This document shows positions 11,200 through 23,600 of a DNA stretch of 64,000 bases, piece by piece. The notes beneath the pieces are model-generated. The model worked only from the letters and a program-made list of their open reading frames with translations, was not told the DNA's origin and did no database searches. Numbering within the stretch: the first letter of the stretch is position 1; the number at the start of each line of letters is the position of its first letter. The position numbers and the translations under genes are program-made. Source of the DNA: Coenobita brevimanus (Eukaryota > Arthropoda > Malacostraca > Decapoda > Coenobitidae); assembly GCA_032717465.1 (NCBI GenBank), contig CM064666.1:20594732-20658731 (forward strand), written 5' to 3'.

Positions 11200-14100
11200 T
11201 CAGTTACTTATAAAAGTGAAAGGAGGCCCAGCTCCTGAAGAAAACAAAAACATCTCCAAAATCGCTAGAGACTTCACCAAGCATCGAAGACAAACAGTAG
11301 ACACCATCTGCCCCCTTATGCCTATGAAGGAATCTTTGACGTAGATACCCCAGACTCGGACACTCGACCAGCTAGTGACGAACAGTAAGGGGAACAAGGC
11401 AGTCATCACAGTACGGTTGAGATTCACCACTCATCAGGAACCCATGTGTAAGCCGCAAATGCCCAATGCGAAGCCTAGCAAGAGTCACCTCCAATCGCCG
11501 AGACGTAGAGGGAAGAACCCTTGGCACAACCACTCTCTGAAAGATTTCGTTTAGTTTATTGTGAGAAACAACATCCCACTGTCTCTGCCAACAAGTACGA
11601 ATTGCGTACCGCAAGGTGTTACATCAGAAGCAGGAAGCGGGTAGTCGGTTGGGGGCTGTTGAGAAGATGCAGCTTTAGCTAAAGTATCTGCCCTCTCATT
11701 GCCCACCACACCAACATGTGCAGGTACCCAACAGTAGTCTACACTGCGGCCACGATGGCCAAGAAGAAAAAGCCACTCTAAAATTGATAAAACCAATGGA
11801 TGTGATGCATTAAAATACTCCAGTGCAGACAAAGCACTATGCAAGTCACTAAAAATCACAAAAACAATTGGGGGAGAGTAAAAATAATTTTAACAGCATA
11901 TAAAATTGCAGTCAGTTCCGCCGTATACACTGAAGTAATGCCAGGAAGGCTAACGCCTCTACTAAAGGAAGGGAAGACAACACCAAATCCTACTCCACCA
12001 TCAGTCTTGGACCTGTCAGTATAGACGGGGACAGAAACCCTCATGAATGGAGGCATGCTCTAAAAAGAGAGAGAGGGACACATGAGAGGGAAGTGAGACC
12101 TTTTTTTCAACAACAGACCTACAGAATGTCACACGAGGGAGTAGCCAAGAACCCACCCTTGGTATCCGATGTGGACAAATTGCCAGTTTCGGAACAGAGA
12201 GGGCTAACATAACAGACAGGACCCTGTAACCAAATGGCTTTGGGAAATTAGGACAAGTGTCAGAAACAGAAGATCGGGAATCCTGGTAGATGATGGCACA
12301 AGAAATTGAGTCTGGAATGCGGTGGAGACGATACCAACGCCTCATCATTAGCAACTGCTGTCGCAGATCCAAAGGGAGTACACCAGCATCCACCAACAAA
12401 CTTGGAATCGGGGATGATCTCAATGCCCCAGTTGCCAGACGCACACCAGCATGATGCACAGAATTTAACAACTGGAGATGGGCATCTGTTGCAGAGGAGT
12501 AGACCTCACACCCATATTCAAGTTTAGGAAAAATAAGAGACCTATGCAAGAGAAGGAGGGTCTGACGGTCAGCACCCCAGGAGGTATGAGCTAAAACCTT
12601 CAAAAGACTCAAAGCTTTAAGACAAGCCACCTTAACGAAACAAAGATGAGGGACCCAGATTAGTTGTCTGTCAAACAGAAGACCCAGAAACCGCGTCTCT
12701 TCCACACAGGATATTCTCCTACCATAGAGATACAAGTCAGTGTCAGGGTGAATCCCTTGAAGACGACAAAAATGCATAGCCACTGTCTTTGTTGAAGAAA
12801 AATGGAATCCGCGAGTTTCTGCCCAGTCAGAAATTCGATTGAGAGCCATCTGCGACTTCCTATCAGATACATTCGAAACGTGGTGAAGGAAATCGAGAGG
12901 TCATTGACATACAGTGATCCTCGTACACCGTCAGGAAGTACATTAATGACACTGTTAATAGCTACAGCAAACAGAGTAACATTAAGGATGCTCCCCTGTG
13001 GTGCTCCATCTTCTAGTGCTCGGGCAGTAGAAAGCACTCCTCCCACTCACACCCTTAAAATTCGGTTAGATAAAAACTGTTGAATAAAAATAGGTAAGCA
13101 TCCATGAAGACCAAACTCATGAAGAAAGAGTAAAATACCATGACGCCAGGCAGTGTCATATGCCTTCTCCAGATCGAAAAAGACCGTGACCTAGTGTTGG
13201 TTAGTGGAGAAAGCCTCAGTTACAGAAGATTTCAAGGACAGTAGTGCATCAGAGGTAGATCGCATTTCTCGAAAACCATACTGGGCAGGGGATAAAAAGT
13301 CACCTCACTCTAAAAACCACACAAGTCTAACATTGACCATCTTTTCCAAAACTTTACATATAAAAGACGTCAAAGAAATAGGCCGATAATTCGTCGCCTG
13401 TAGGTGGTCCTTACCTGGTTTGGGGATGGGGATAACTACAGCAACACCCCAACAAGCCGGGAACTCCCCAGAACACCAGAGCTTATTAAACAGTGAAAGC
13501 AAAAACAACAGGGACTCATCAGACAAGTGGTGTAAAAAGGCATAAGGAATATCATCATAACCAAGAGAGGAATCATGGCACTGCGACAGAGCCGCCTAGA
13601 GTTCAGAAATTGAAAATGGGACATTGTAAGGCTCTCCTCCAGCAGAGACAAAACTGAGACCACGAGACTCTAGGCGCCGACGGTGGCAAGCCGAAGGCAT
13701 ATCAGCATCTTTCTTTGACACACTGGCAAAATGATCAGCAAGCAACTCTGCAACAGCAAATGGATCAACCACAGTTCCACCTGCTGCACATAAAACAGGA
13801 GGGGTTTGGAACAGTAAATTTTCCTGAAATTTTCCTTCCCCGGTTCCACACCTGGGTGATGGAAGACCTCGAACTGATGAAGGAAACATAACCCTTCCAG
13901 GATGAATGCCTGGCCTCCTTTAAAATCTGCCTCATATGAGCTCGTGCCCTCTGATACGCCACCAAATATTGTGGATCTCCACGGTGATGATGAAGTCTAG
14001 AGAAGGCGACTCGTTTGACTTTCACTGCAGAACTACACTCAGAGTTCCACCAAGGAACTGGACGTTTTGGAAACTGACCCTTCGTTTTTGGAACAGATAA

Positions 14101-14943
14101 CAGGGCTGCTGAGTGCAACACGGTATTGAAATATGACACAGCCTCAGTAAGACAGCCAAACTCGTTGACAGAAAGGGAAATGGAACATAATTCCCTGAAA
14201 TGTGGCCAGTCAGCCTTATCCAGAAGCCAGCGAGGAAGATGTGTCTGAGGTCCACCAGCACTAGCAGTTAAAAGTAATGGAAAATGGTCGCTGCCATACA
14301 GATCTGGCAACACATCCCAGGTAAAATCTAAAACAGCATCAGCTGAGCATAAAGACAAATCAATGGCAGTAAAAGTTCCAGTCTGACTATGGAAATAAGT
14401 CATTTTATTGGTATTGAAAATGTCTAGCTCCTCATCTTCCACTAAAGAGGCCAGCATTACACTCCGAGGGTTGGCCTCACTATTTCCCCATACCGGATGG
14501 TGAGCATTCATATCTCCTAGTAACAGAAAGGGAGAAGGAAGGTCATGAATAAGGCGTTCCAGATCCGCCCTTTTAACAGTAGCACTAGGAAGAAGATAAA
14601 GACTGCAGATTGTATATTGTCGACGTAAAAACATCCGGACAACAACAGCCTGCAGGGGAGTGGAGATGTCCAGATGACTGTATGGAATATCCTTGCAAAG
14701 GAAGATAGCAGCACCTCCATGATGACCTTAGCCTGGCACAGGATCAGAATAAAAGGCATGGTAGCCAGAAGGACCAGAAGGAACAGTATCACCCACCATG
14801 GTCTCATGGATGCACATGCACAGAGGAGTAAATTGAGAAACAAGATGACACAATTTCTCATGGTTGGCACGTAAACCCCGACAGTTCCACTGGATGATGG
14901 AACCTGTAATGGAGGAATGAAGGTTAAGTGCGGGACTGTACAC
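11200..14943 (-). pseudogene. LINE copy A ORF2 (EN-RT-RNase H), broken
   Basis: Endonuclease blocks IIQWNCRGLR (14880), LLLGDMNAHHPVWG (near 14520) and GSDHFPL (near 14290) are followed by RT blocks GKDHLQATNYRPISL (near 13400), GAPQGSILNV (near 13000) and SLYVNDL (near 12900). RNase H follows with VYTDRSK (12030) and CWVPAHVGVVGNERADTLAK (near 11700). At least eight frame breaks split it. Two catalytic positions are altered: the RT motif is YVND in place of YVDD, and the RNase H DGS is DRS. The start codon position is GTG here where copy C has ATG. The downstream cysteine/histidine-containing tail (LLVECPSLGDL-type region) is at 11200-11430. Confidence 0.85.
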
Positions 14944-16651
14944 TTGACAAGCGAGCGGGTTTGGATTGATGCTTATGAAGACCCTTCACAGGAGCTTGCC
15001 CAGGACCAGAAACCCACACCCTCTTTCTAATATCTGAAGACAAACGTGAGGATGGGGAAGTAAGTTTTACAACACTCTTTTTTGGAGTGGGCATACCAGA
15101 TTGTTTTGAAGGTGGCTTGGGGGCAGTCTTTGGAGGTGCAGGACGGCCAGTGCCTCTACCAGAAGCCCCAGGAGTGGAAGTAGAGGCCACAAGACTCGAA
15201 TAATTTAAGGAGGACATCCTATGCATTAGATCTGAAGCACCAGCAGTTGCCCAACAACATCCCCAGGTGGGGACTGGACCAGCAGTGAACCATCAGCTTC
15301 AGCTGTCACCTGGTTAGATTCCTCAGCCTGCGGGGCAGAGGAAACAGGAGAGGGGTCAACACAAGGGTCAACAACAGAGACCTCAGGTGGCCGGGCTTCA
15401 TCCTCAGAGGACTCTGACGAACAACGGTGACGTTTGCCAGGTACAGATGGAGCCTCAGTCATACTGGGTAAGACAGGAGAAGGAGTCTGGTCAACGTGGA
15501 CATCTGCCACCACCACAAAAGTATGTAAGTTTTCAGCCACGGCAGTGGAGGCGTAAGCCAACAGCACCAACCACGGGGTCAACATCCTCCATATCATGAG
15601 TTGAAGGAGTGGGTACTGGAATACGTCGAGGCTGCCTCTGAGATACAGGGAGGCTCACGGACACTCCAGCAAGGACAGCAGCGTAAGTAACTCCGGGCTG
15701 GAAAAAGTAAGTTTGGGCTCTCTTCTTAGCTTCAGAAAACGAAACCCTCTCCGTTGTTCTAACAGACAAAATCTCCTTTTCTAGGCAGTAGTGTGGGCAG
15801 TTTTTAGAATTTATAGCATGAGGACCCCCACAGTGATAGCATTTAAGGAGCCCTGGACAGTCACTGGTATGACTTGGTCCACCACAAGAGACACATACAG
15901 CAGGAAGGCCAGCCTATGCACGGCGGCAAAAGCGGCTAACGTGACCATTACTTTGACAGTGGAAACACCGCTTTGGGATCAGCACATACGGCTTCACTGG
16001 AATAGATGGCCAGGTGAGTTTCACTGATGCAGGCAAAGGCAATCTGTTAAAGGTCAGGAACAAAGTCGGAGTGGGGGTCAGGACACCATCTATTTTCTTC
16101 TGCAGATGCTCAACTTTGATAACACCAGATGACTGCAGTTCCTCCAACAACCATGCCTCTGAATATCTGAGTAGGTCTCGGGAAAATATGACTCCCTTAC
16201 AACTATTAAAAGTAGCATGTGAAACACAGCAAATGTTAGAACCTGTGACAGACTTTAAAGCCATTAGACGGGCGCTCTCTTCTGGGGAGGACACCTCAAC
16301 CAGAATGCTTCCATCTCCCTGTGTTGAGATTTTAGGTTCCCTCCCACATGTAGAAACTATGGCTCGGTGCAGATAAAAAATATCAATATCTAGCAATGAC
16401 TTCCCCTCAGAGGATTTCAGTACCAGATATTTACTATATATCACAGGCACAGACTCTTTTATGCCCTGCCCCAGAGTCCCACCAACCCGACGCGACCACC
16501 TCCCAGTCCCATATGATCGCTGGGGCAGTGGAGGATAATCACCATGGGCCTGGAAAGGCTCCAGAGTGGCAATAAGTAAGGTGGAGTCCGAAGGATGGCC
16601 AGGGACAGATGTTGTGTCATCAACAAGAGTTTTGTTTTTAATAACCTCCAT
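14924..16651 (-). pseudogene. LINE copy A ORF1 (gag-like, zinc knuckles), broken
   Basis: This is the nucleic-acid-binding ORF1 protein of the I-like element. The start is the ATG at 16651, which aligns with the start of copy C ORF1. A conserved N-terminal RNA-binding-like domain (16030-16450) is followed by a first zinc knuckle reading CFHCQSNGHVSRFC (about 15918-15965). An in-frame stop then cuts the ORF at 15914. The second and third knuckles and the Ser/Pro-rich tail continue in other frames (15769-15533, 15597-15226, 15226-14924). The final segment overlaps the start of ORF2 by 20 nt, as in copy C. Confidence 0.8.
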
Positions 16652-17245
16652 AAACAACCCACAAGAACTTCATTCCCCCACCCCCCCACCCACCATGGAG
16701 CCCAACAGGGGGAGGCCATATGTCAGGGACAGAACAACTGACGACCCCAGGGATAGCAGAGGAGTATATGCAGGTATTCACTGGGGAACCCGGACAAGGG
16801 TGACTCCAGGACGATAGGAGCCTCCAGGCTCCCCCAGTGACCATTTGACCCTTGCCAATGTATGACCAGTTGAATGACCTGGTCGGGCCCAACCAGGCCA
16901 CCCGTCTAGCCAGAATAAGGGACCAAAGAGGTGTATTCCTAGCTGCAGGGTGCACCATACATTATCACTCAACCCCCAGGACTCCCGTCTCCCAGCAATA
17001 CGGGACGCCACGCACGGCAAACACGTGGGGAGGCAACAGTCCTGCCCTAGATGGCAAATGGGCAGGGACTAACATCACCAGCAGGCCTCCTTCACCAGTG
17101 ATGTAGGGGGTGCTTGGTCCACGAGGCCGACAAATACTTCGTACCGAACCCTATAAAGGTAGGCATGCCTCCAAAGTAGGTGGCACTACCAGCCACGCTT
17201 CAAGCCCCGCCACCACGTCAAGGTGACCCCCCTCAGCAGGGTAGA
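16652..17245 (-). promoter_or_regulatory. LINE copy A 5' leader
   Basis: A ~590-nt GC-rich leader conserved with copies B (58295-58877) and C (59856-60437). By analogy with other I-superfamily LINEs it should contain the internal promoter, though no specific promoter element was identified. A reading frame covering most of its middle is open in all three copies but begins at non-ATG codons. Confidence 0.6.
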
Positions 17246-17254
17246 CCAGCAAGA
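17246..17254. repeat. TSD of LINE copy A, 5' side
   Basis: The sequence ccagcaaga is identical to 11013-11021 and immediately follows the element's 5' terminus on this strand. Confidence 0.75.
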
Positions 17255-17969
17255 GTTTACAGAATGCATATAACCACACTGTTGGACCAGCAGAAAGAGA
17301 TTTGTCTTTTGTAATCTCCTTCCCAGTTATCACTTTATGCAGTTCCAGTTTTAATTGTAAGAAATCATGATGTTGCTTATTCAATGGAAACTATTGGTCA
17401 TCTCCTTCAACCTTTGGTACAAACTATGTACTCACCCCACACAGTACTGTAGCTGTAATTCTAACCATTATTGTGTTTACCCCACAATTAGTTGCAGTGA
17501 CCCAATTCTTTTATAACTCCACAGTGCAGTGCAACTCTGTAGTTGCTAACCATTATTGTTTACCCCAAAGCATTTGTAGATTTCAGAACCTTTGTTCTCC
17601 TTCCAATAACGTTCATTCTGAAGCTGGATTTTTCTGTCCCATTATTGGTACTGTAATTTCCTTATACACCTCCTCTCTTCCTTAGGATACAAACTTACCT
17701 GTCACTCCAAGCAATGTACTGCAGCTATGTTTTTCCCTGGAAGTAGTGTGTTTACCCCCAAATAATTTTTTCCCCAGAACCTCACCTCTCACTTTCATAA
17801 GTAGTTTATTAAGCCATATATTTCTCCTGTTACTGGTCTAGTTTGTCTTTGTTTCTGAGGATGGAGGAAGCAACATTTCAATTAAATGTTAAAAAAAAAA
17901 AAAAAAAATCTTTGTACTAAGTCTTATCACCTCCAACTTTGCTCTCAAAACATGCTAAGGTTGAAAGAC
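17255..17969. other. no gene; weak ~90-bp repeats and an A-tract
   Basis: The phrase ending ctaaccattattg(tg)tttacccc occurs at about 17449-17485 and 17539-17566, and a weaker echo appears near 17720-17760, suggesting a degenerate tandem repeat with a period near 90 bp. An (A)n tract is at 17890-17908. No coding motif is seen. Confidence 0.45.
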
Positions 17970-18345
17970 TTTTTTTTTTTTTTTTGGCTATTACCGTTTC
18001 TCTTTATTAGGAGATTGGTGTTGACATATGCCACATGACCCATGCATTGAAACTATCAGCCACCCGACTGATGGCATTAGCCTGAATCATTAACGTTTCC
18101 AAAAGTTCATTGACTTAAGATGGAGGAATCTGTCTTCTCCTCCTCCTCGGACGGTATACCTGCACATCCTCATCATCATTAGGGGGCTGTGAGGATACTG
18201 GTGTGGATGACACAGACCCCATGGCTGAAGTTCCCGGTGAAGGAATCGGTGTACATGTTACAGGTGTGTCTGAAGGAGAAAAGTTAAATGATAATAGACA
18301 GTACTTAAGATCATTCATAGCAAGGGCTGTATATATTGTATCCAA
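17970..18345 (-). pseudogene. terminal-exon-like sequence with AATAAA and poly(A)
   Basis: On the minus strand a 60-odd-codon frame rich in Ser/Pro/Thr ends in an acidic patch (DDEDVQVY) and an arginine run, with a stop at 18115. The same frame after the stop is open again and reads like protein (NELLETLMIQANAISRV). AATAAA is at 18003-18008 and a run of 16 A begins about 16 nt later (17970-17985), the arrangement of a polyadenylated mRNA 3' end. A pyrimidine tract ending ccttcag lies near 18270 and looks like a splice acceptor. Two readings fit: a 5'-truncated retrocopy of an mRNA with a genomic poly(A), or a decayed last exon. The protein family is not recognised. Confidence 0.4.
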
Positions 18346-19943
18346 TGCAAAACTGTGGAAGAGTTTTGTTATTTGGGAGACACGTTATGTTCTGGAGGTG
18401 GGGCTGGAGCTAGCCCTGTGGCTAGGATGAGAAGTGACTGGAAGAAATTCAGGGAGGTGTTGCCTCACCTGACATTATTTTTTTTACAACTGGTAGTCTT
18501 CCTCTCAAATACCAGAGCTAACAAAGGGAGTTTCCCAAAATTCGATTGTAACGATTTCTGGACTGCCAGGACACTTTAGGATTTTCTTCTGGCAACCACA
18601 CAATATTTCTGTCAGCTGGGGACAACCTGCAAGTGATATCACATGCCAATATTATCAACAGATCGGCCTTCCACAGCCTTACAGTAGTCACAACAAAAAC
18701 CTGAAAAAATCTGACCCTGAGTGAGTGCATTATCATTTTGTAGCATAATGAATGCCTTTACATAAAAGATGATCCAAACCACAGGTTCCTAATCTAACCA
18801 GATCTGATGCAGTTGTACCTTACATACACAGGGTTTGCCACATGCATTCACAAATTTTCCCACATACCACTGATCACTGACTGGCACAGCATAGGTGGCT
18901 TTATGGCTGGATCGTTTCCGAAGATCTCATCTAATAAGATGAAGTACTTCCACGTGTCACTAGCTTTTCCCTTTCTATTCATCTTATCTTTTTCTTTTCC
19001 TTGGTATCTGCAAGAACAACATATGTAATAATATTAAGAACACTAAAAATGTTCCAGTACCTTCCTTGGCAGGTCTTGTTCACTATCTAAAGGCTTTTCA
19101 CTACCTTCTTACCCAATCCTCACTTGACAAACCATCAAAGGACACTATTTGACTGATGTCCAGAGATATGACCACAACTCATACAAATCCCATTGTTTAA
19201 AACCAATAAATACCAATGCAGAATCCTCCATAATCCATTCTATGTATATCATGCTGTATAACTGAAATTCACCTTTTTTTCAAGGACCTCCACTTCCTGA
19301 CACAGTCCTCTACTCTACAGTGGTATCCCTGTGCCTACAGAATCTGTGCAATTTCTCTCCATACCTCCTTTTTTGTTCTTGTGGGGCAGTGAAACCCCCT
19401 TTCATTAGCTCTGTATGTTTCAGTCAAAAGAAGCTCAGCCTCATGTGGCCACACAATGCCTGTAGAGGAAAGGACAATGAGGGATGGAAATTACCAGAAA
19501 TATGACAACGGCCAAGAAGACTATATGATGCTCTTTCAGGAAAGGACATGTACAAGATATTTGATAAGACTTTAGAACACAAACCTTCGTCAAATTTGAT
19601 CATTTCCTTTGCCAAGAGAAACATTTTTTTTTTTTTTTTTAAATCCTGAAACATACCATTGTTGTACAGATGCTCCATCTTGCTCTGCCATAGGCACTGA
19701 AAGTGGGAGAGGAGAGTCAGCCATACAATGAACTATAACCAATATCAGTATTTCACAGCATCTACTACATATCAGAGGAATTGTGGCTTTCAAGGTTTGG
19801 TGGTCAGGTTGTAGTGCCATAATTTTAAGTATTAGTGTAAGTTAGTATAAACTAGTATTGTGGGTGTAATAATAAGCATAAATATTGTAAGTATAGCTCA
19901 TGATTTAACCGTTAAGTTCTATATTTATGTTTAGTCTTAGTCG
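18346..19943. other. no recognisable gene
   Basis: No frame with known motifs. At about 19645-19735 is a ~90-bp segment (ccattgttgtacagatgctcc...gagtcagccatacaatg) that resembles two units near 36530 and 36860, so it is a dispersed low-copy repeat. A T18 tract is at 19625-19642. Confidence 0.45.
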
Positions 19944-19947
19944 ATAT
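19944..19947. repeat. TSD of the Gypsy array, left
   Basis: The 4-bp atat precedes the TGTTACGG terminus and matches atat at 31442-31445 after the far LTR. Four to six bp is usual for Gypsy integrases. Confidence 0.7.
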
Positions 19948-20733
19948 TGTTACGGAACAGAGAAAGATAATGTACAGTCCAAGTGAGAATACTAAAAATC
20001 ACTACTGTCCCGTAAAGTTCCAGGTTCAAAACAAAAGAGTTAGGTAAAATTACAAGTTAAAGTTTAATGTTCAAACTAACAACAAAACATTCAGGACTCA
20101 TAAGGATAATGTAATGGCAAAAAACAGGTTAAATATATGGTTAACTGCAATAGCCTCTATTAACACGAAATTAGCATGAGTAAATTTATCTAAGTCAGCC
20201 CTGATAAAATGAAAATACCAGATAATACTCAGTGAATGCAAGATATATTATTACAGATACAAAATATTATTAATAAGGGCTGACACCCAAAACACATGAA
20301 TCACAAAAACCTTACTAGGCCTAAGAATTAAACCTTATGCTACACAGTACAAGAAAAAATGCAGTAACACTTATACTCAAATTACACAGCTGCTAGATGG
20401 TTGGAGACTTCCTGAGCACTCACAATAATAACAACTGTACAGGGAAGGACAGAGATGTGAACAAAATGAGGAGTAGATCTAAGTGGCAATAATGCAGAGA
20501 CTGAGCTCATTATATAGGGGCCGGCAGAGCTTGATACAACTTGTAAGAAGGACGCGCAAATGAAGCCATGGGGACAAAGAGTTGACAATCCTGCTCTGAA
20601 CAACAGAAAGAACGACTTACTCTACTATAAGGGAGGACGGGGGGAGTGAGGTAGAACACGCTTGTTATCAAACATGCAGCATACTGTACGTTAGAATTAC
20701 ACAAAGGATGATGAAATCATAGGCTATGTAACA
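19948..20733 (-). repeat. Gypsy LTR a (3' LTR of unit 1)
   Basis: A 786-bp LTR with TGTTAC...GTAACA ends. On the minus strand a TATA-like CTATATAATG lies at about 20509-20518, next to gagctc, and is the likely core promoter. LTRs b and c share this block. A purine-rich tract (ttgtggggaggtg on the minus strand) precedes the LTR at 20734-20746, as a plus-strand primer site should. Confidence 0.9.
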
Positions 20734-20747
20734 CCTCCCCACAAAAA
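20734..20747 (-). other. polypurine tract, unit 1
   Basis: The minus strand reads tttgtggggaggtg directly before the 3' LTR. Unit 2 has the equivalent tract at 26023-26036. Confidence 0.7.
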
Positions 20748-20795
20748 AAAAAGAAATTTACAAAGGAAATTTCTTATTACTCTAAAACAATCTGT

Positions 20796-22920
20796 CTAAA
20801 GTCTAGATAAGCAATCTGCAATAACATTTTCTTTCCCCTTGACATGTTGTATGTCTAATGAATACTCCTGAAGAAGTAGACTCCATCTTGTCAATCTCTG
20901 ATTTTTATCTTTAAACTTACTAAGGAATTTCAGTGGGTTATGATCGGTATAAATGACTATGGGGTCAAAACCAGAACACAAATAAAATGAAAAATGCTGT
21001 AAACCCAAAATCAAGGCCAAAAGCTCTTTCTCAATAGTTGAGTAGTTCTTTTGAGGTGGAGTGAACTTCTTACTGTAATAAGATACAGGGTGTTCAATAC
21101 CCTGATCATCCTCTTGCAGCAAAACAGCCCCAGCTCCTGTGTCACTTGCATCAACAGCCAGGCTTAGCAAAATTTGGAGTAGCGAGCACTGGGTGACTTA
21201 ATAGAATAGCTTTAGGTTTGTTGAAAGAGGATTCACAGTTATCGGTCCAGACAAATTTAACTCCCTTTTTCAGTAGGTCTGTAAGTGGTGATACAAGAAT
21301 TGAAAAGTTAAGAACAAATCTCCTGTAATAACCTACCATTCCCAAAAATCTTTGTAGCTCTTTCCTACTTTTAGGTCTGGGAAGATCACTTATAACCTGA
21401 ACCTTAGCTCCTGGTGGTGCAACATGTCCATCACCAATTACGTACCCAAGGTACTGAACTTTAGCTTGACCAAACTCACACTTTGATAAATTAGCTACAA
21501 GATTAGCCTGAACCAAACGCTCAAGAAATTTACTGACATGGCATAGGTGATCTTTCCAGTTGTCACTGAAGATTAATACATCATCAATATAAACAACACA
21601 CCCTGCCAAACCCTCTGTTACAACATTCATGAGCTTCTGAAATGTGGCTGGTGCATTCTTCATACCATATGGCATTACAGAACATGCAAAAGTCTTTCCT
21701 AGTGTTACAAAACATGAGATCTCCCTAGCACGTTCAGTCATAGGTACTTGCCAGTATCCCTTTAACAAATCAAACTTACTTATGTACCTAGCCTTTCCGA
21801 TCTTGTCTATGCAATCTTCCACGCGAGGGAGAGGGTAAGTGTCTGTTTTGGTTATCTGATTAACACGTCTGTAGTCAATGCAAAGCCGCTGTGACCCACC
21901 TGGCTTAGGGACTAGAATGACAGGAGAACTCCACTCGCTCTGACAGGGCTCAATCATCTTGTGGTCCAACAGGTAGCCAAGCTCCTTCTGGATGAGAGGA
22001 ACTTTCACTGGGTTCACACGGTAAGGAGGCAGTTTAATTGGCTTTGCGTCTCCAACATCGACATCATGCATCAACACAGTGGTTCTTCCTGGAGTGGCAC
22101 GGAACACTTGCGGGTACTCCTGCAGTAATGCCGAAAACTCCTGCCTTTCCTCGGGAGGTAGATGAGAAAGCTTAGTCTGGAGATCATTCATGATATCAGG
22201 ATTCTTCCCCAAACTATCACTCAGGCTCATGCTGCATGGGAGAGCTTCACTTGCAGACTCGGGTGGAACAGCTACAGTGCAGACTGGATTATTTTCATCC
22301 CGCCTGTGATATAACTTTAGCATGTTGATGTGACTAATTTGCTTTTTCTTTCTACGATCTGGTGTGGCGATGACATCGTTGACATCACTGAGTTTGTTCT
22401 CCACGAAATAAGGACCACTAAACTTGGCTTGAAGAGGTTGCCCATGCACTGGTAGCAGAATCAAAACCTGATCTCCTGGCTGAAAGTGCCGTAACCTGGA
22501 CTTCTTATCATACCAAGTCTTCATCTTCTCCTGAGCAGCTCCTAAATTCTCTCTCGACAGCTGTAAAGCAGTGGACAGCCGTTCTTTGAACTTCATCACA
22601 TACTCCAGCAGGTTGACGTCATCTTCCTCCGACAGCCAGCATTCCTTGAGTAACTTAAGGGGTCCTCTTACTTCATGGCCAAACAGTAGTTCAAAAGGTG
22701 AGAAGCCCAGCGATTCATTTGGAGATTCTCTTGTGGCAAATACAACGAATGGAAGACCTTTATCCCAGTCTTTCTGATGTTCCAAGCAGTATTTCTTGAG
22801 CATCGATTTGAGTGTTTGATGATATCTCTCCAACTCTCCTTGGGACTGGGGATGGTAAGCTGAAGACGTGATCTGGGTGATGCCCAACTCTTTCAGAGAC
22901 TGCTTGAAAACATTTGACAT
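20796..22920 (-). pseudogene. Gypsy unit 1 pol: integrase C-part, RT, RNase H
   Basis: One long frame (22920-21151) starts inside the integrase core with the third catalytic acidic residue (HPQSQGELERYHQ). It continues with the GPY/F module (KFSGPYFVENK) and then the RT: SEWSSPVILVPKPGG, CIDYRRVNQIT, FDLLKGYWQVPM, the catalytic VVYIDDVLIFS near 21580, and FLGMVGYYRRF. RNase H follows in a shifted frame (21170-20796) with AVDASDTGAGAVL, EKELLAL and YTDHNPL, ending CLSRL and a stop only ~60 nt before the polypurine tract. Compared with unit 2, 8 bp are missing near 21163, which shifts RT out of frame with RNase H. Nothing follows RNase H, so integrase truly lies upstream of RT. Confidence 0.9.
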
Positions 22921-23600
22921 GAAATTACTTCCCGGTCTGACTGTACCTCCTTGGGCAGACCAAACTTTGTGAAGAACCCTAGCATTTCCTTAACCACGTT
23001 CTTTGCTGAGATATTTCTAAGTGGAATGGCTTCAGGATAACGAGTAGCCATATCAATCATGGTCAACACATAAGAAAATCCTGAAGAAGTCTTAGGAAGA
23101 GGGCCCACAATATCCACCAACACACGGGTGAATGGCGCCTCAAAAAGAGGAATGGGAACTAGAGGTGCAACCTTTTCGGTCTGATTACACTTCCCCACAA
23201 CTTGACAGGTGTGACAAGACTTACAATACCAGGAAACATCCCTGAAGGTACCTGGCCAGTAGAAGTGTTTCAAAATGCGTGCCACAGTCTTCCTCACTCC
23301 AAGGTGTCCTGCCAAACTGGAATCATGAGCCACTCTGATATCCTGCCTACAAACACGAGGGATGACAACTTGATGTACAACCTCCCATTCACAGTCGGCT
23401 GATGCTGTTGGGGGTCTCCACTTCCTCATAAGTACTCCTGACTTTATATAATAACAAGCAGAAGCACCAGCTGACTCTTCCTCACTGCAAGCAGAGTTAG
23501 CTAGACCTTTCAACCCAGGGTCAGCAACCTGCAACTCAACCAACTCTTGAGACAAATTATCAACACTACACGGTACTGCCTCATCTCGTGAGTGGTCCAA
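22893..23600 (-). pseudogene. Gypsy unit 1 pol: integrase N-part
   Basis: The H2C2 zinc-binding domain (HDSSLAGHLGV...CKSCHTCQVVGKC, 23190-23340) leads into the DDE core, with the first catalytic Asp in VLVDIVGP near 23110 and the second in QSDR near 22940. One C is missing from a CCCC run near 22935 relative to unit 2, which throws the frame off just after the second Asp. This ORF is in a different frame from the protease ORF upstream, with which it overlaps by 91 nt. Confidence 0.88.

Larger units (their letters stand above)
11022..17245 (-). mobile_element. I-like LINE, full-length copy A (decayed)
   Basis: A complete 6.2-kb minus-strand LINE: a GC-rich 5' leader (16652-17245), ORF1 with zinc knuckles, ORF2 with endonuclease, RT and RNase H, a 3' untranslated hairpin and a (CAAT)n tail. 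Its 5' terminus (ctgctgaggggggtcacc on the minus strand) matches the starts of copies B and C, and the flanking 9-bp repeats agree. RNase H after RT places it in the I superfamily; the exact clade is not resolved. Numerous frameshifts and stops and altered catalytic residues show it has been inactive for a long time. Confidence 0.88.
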
